Positions 63,430-64,000 of a DNA stretch of 64,000 nt are shown in pieces. The notes below the pieces were generated by a model. It ran no database searches and was not told where the DNA came from. It saw nothing but the letters and a program-made list of their open reading frames with translations. A program made the position numbers and the translations under genes. The stretch lies in NCBI RefSeq assembly GCF_007679495.1, contig NZ_VEGP01000021.1:1-64000 (forward strand), in the 5' to 3' direction. The DNA comes from Paenibacillus sp. 32O-W. GTDB lineage: Bacteria; Bacillota; Bacilli; Paenibacillales; NBRC-103111. Each line of letters starts with the position of its first letter. Positions within the stretch are counted from its first letter, which is position 1.

Positions 63430-64000
63430 TCACTTAACGATGGCGCCATTCGGCATATGATCGGGTACGGTAGCCAGGGTTAACTGGTCCCCCTTGGAGG
63501 CGGCCAGAATCATGCCCTGGGACAGTTCTCCGCGCAGCTTCACCGGCTTGAGATTGGTTACGCAGATGACTTTCCGCCCAACCAGCTCCTCCGGCTTGTA
63601 ATACTGGGCGATTCCCGACACAACCTGGCGCTGCTCGAAGCCGAGATCAAGCTGCAGCTTGAGCAGCTTATCCGCCTTCTTGACCGGCTCGGCCGCCAGA
63701 ACCTCTGCGACCCGCAGCTCCACTTTGGCAAAGTCGTCGATCGAAATTTCCTCAGCGCGCACGATCTCCTCATCTGCGGATGAAGCTTCCTTCTGCGCAG
63801 TCTGGGCGGCGGATTCGGCCCCCTTGCCTCCGGTCATGGCGGCAACGATAAATTCCACTTCCTTGTCCACTTCTAGGCGTGGGAAGATGGCCTCTTCCTT
63901 GCGGACGCGAATGCCGGCCGGCAGCTCACCGAATCGTTCCAGACTGGACCAGGCCGTCAGGTCTCCGGCTTCGATTCCCAGCTGCCTCCATATCTTGGCC
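63430..64000 (-). CDS. metG: Methionyl-tRNA synthetase, C-terminal part (cut by the window edge)
   Basis: The minus-strand frame is open from 64000 to the stop at 63430. It ends with the CsaA-like tRNA-binding domain (about the last 110 residues: [57 protein letters not shown]). Upstream the frame continues with [20 protein letters not shown] and FPRLEVDKE, typical of the MetG linker. The catalytic domain lies beyond the window. Confidence 0.93.
   Translation of the reverse strand, partial: AKIWRQLGIEAGDLTAWSSLERFGELPAGIRVRKEEAIFPRLEVDKEVEFIVAAMTGGKGAESAAQTAQKEASSADEEIVRAEEISIDDFAKVELRVAEVLAAEPVKKADKLLKLQLDLGFEQRQVVSGIAQYYKPEELVGRKVICVTNLKPVKLRGELSQGMILAASKGDQLTLATVPDHMPNGAIVK

Overview
The window comes from an endospore-forming, low-to-mid-GC Firmicute, most likely a Paenibacillus or close relative. 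The evidence is a near-complete Bacillus-type sporulation and housekeeping backbone (spoIIM-fur-xerD-deoB, spo0A-spoIVB-recN-argR, xseAB-ispA-dxs-tlyA, accBC, spoIIIAA-AH, efp-aroQ-yqhQ-yqhO-mntR) combined with a locus matching OLE RNA and its partner OapA between ispA and dxs. Almost all genes lie on the minus strand. No rRNA, tRNA or CRISPR array was found.

Layout. 1-610: a broken IS200/IS605 tnpB, split by a small palindromic insertion, with an isolated hairpin resembling the structured end of such an element. 616-9704: nucleoside salvage (two tandem purine nucleoside phosphorylases and deoB), xerD, a sulfatase, a PhnP-like hydrolase, yqzK, alanine dehydrogenase and Fur. 9813-15513: spoIIM, an EndoQ-like nuclease, nudF, DUF3866 and a large membrane protein. 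15736-25461: a YqjE-like peptidase, a Prli42-like microprotein, a branched-chain 2-oxoacid dehydrogenase cluster, yqzF, and a MraY-like / GT2 / SteA group. 25867-42969: spo0A, spoIVB, recN, argR, then tlyA-dxs-oapA-OLE-ispA-xseB-xseA-folD-nusB, the Asp23/AmaP envelope module and accC-accB. 43327-48934: the spoIIIA operon. 49003-57917: yqhV, two sulfolactate genes (ComA/ComB), DUF441, lysC, efp, pepP-type peptidase, aroQ, yqhQ, a small membrane protein and a patatin. 58130-64000: mntR, splB, ccdA, a znu-type zinc importer with a Zur-like box, and the 3' part of metG.

How genes work together. Spo0A (with two perfect 0A boxes in its own upstream region), SpoIVB, SpoIIM and SpoIIIAA-AH cover sporulation commitment, sigma-K checkpoint signalling, engulfment and the mother-cell/forespore channel. 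SplB and the sulfolactate enzymes fit spore repair and spore chemistry. Dxs and IspA make isoprenoid precursors in the same transcription unit as OLE RNA and OapA. Fur, MntR and a probable Zur site show separate iron, manganese and zinc control.

Most notable observations: (1) the OLE RNA/OapA locus; (2) a ~116-bp repeat, three full copies and relics, each bounded by A6-A7 tracts and sitting in or beside terminator T-tracts; (3) a second PNP whose two purine-contacting residues are both changed; (4) a small repeat shared by the disrupted tnpB and the end of tlyA. Start sites were chosen by ribosome binding sites and family alignment; several genes start with GTG or TTG.
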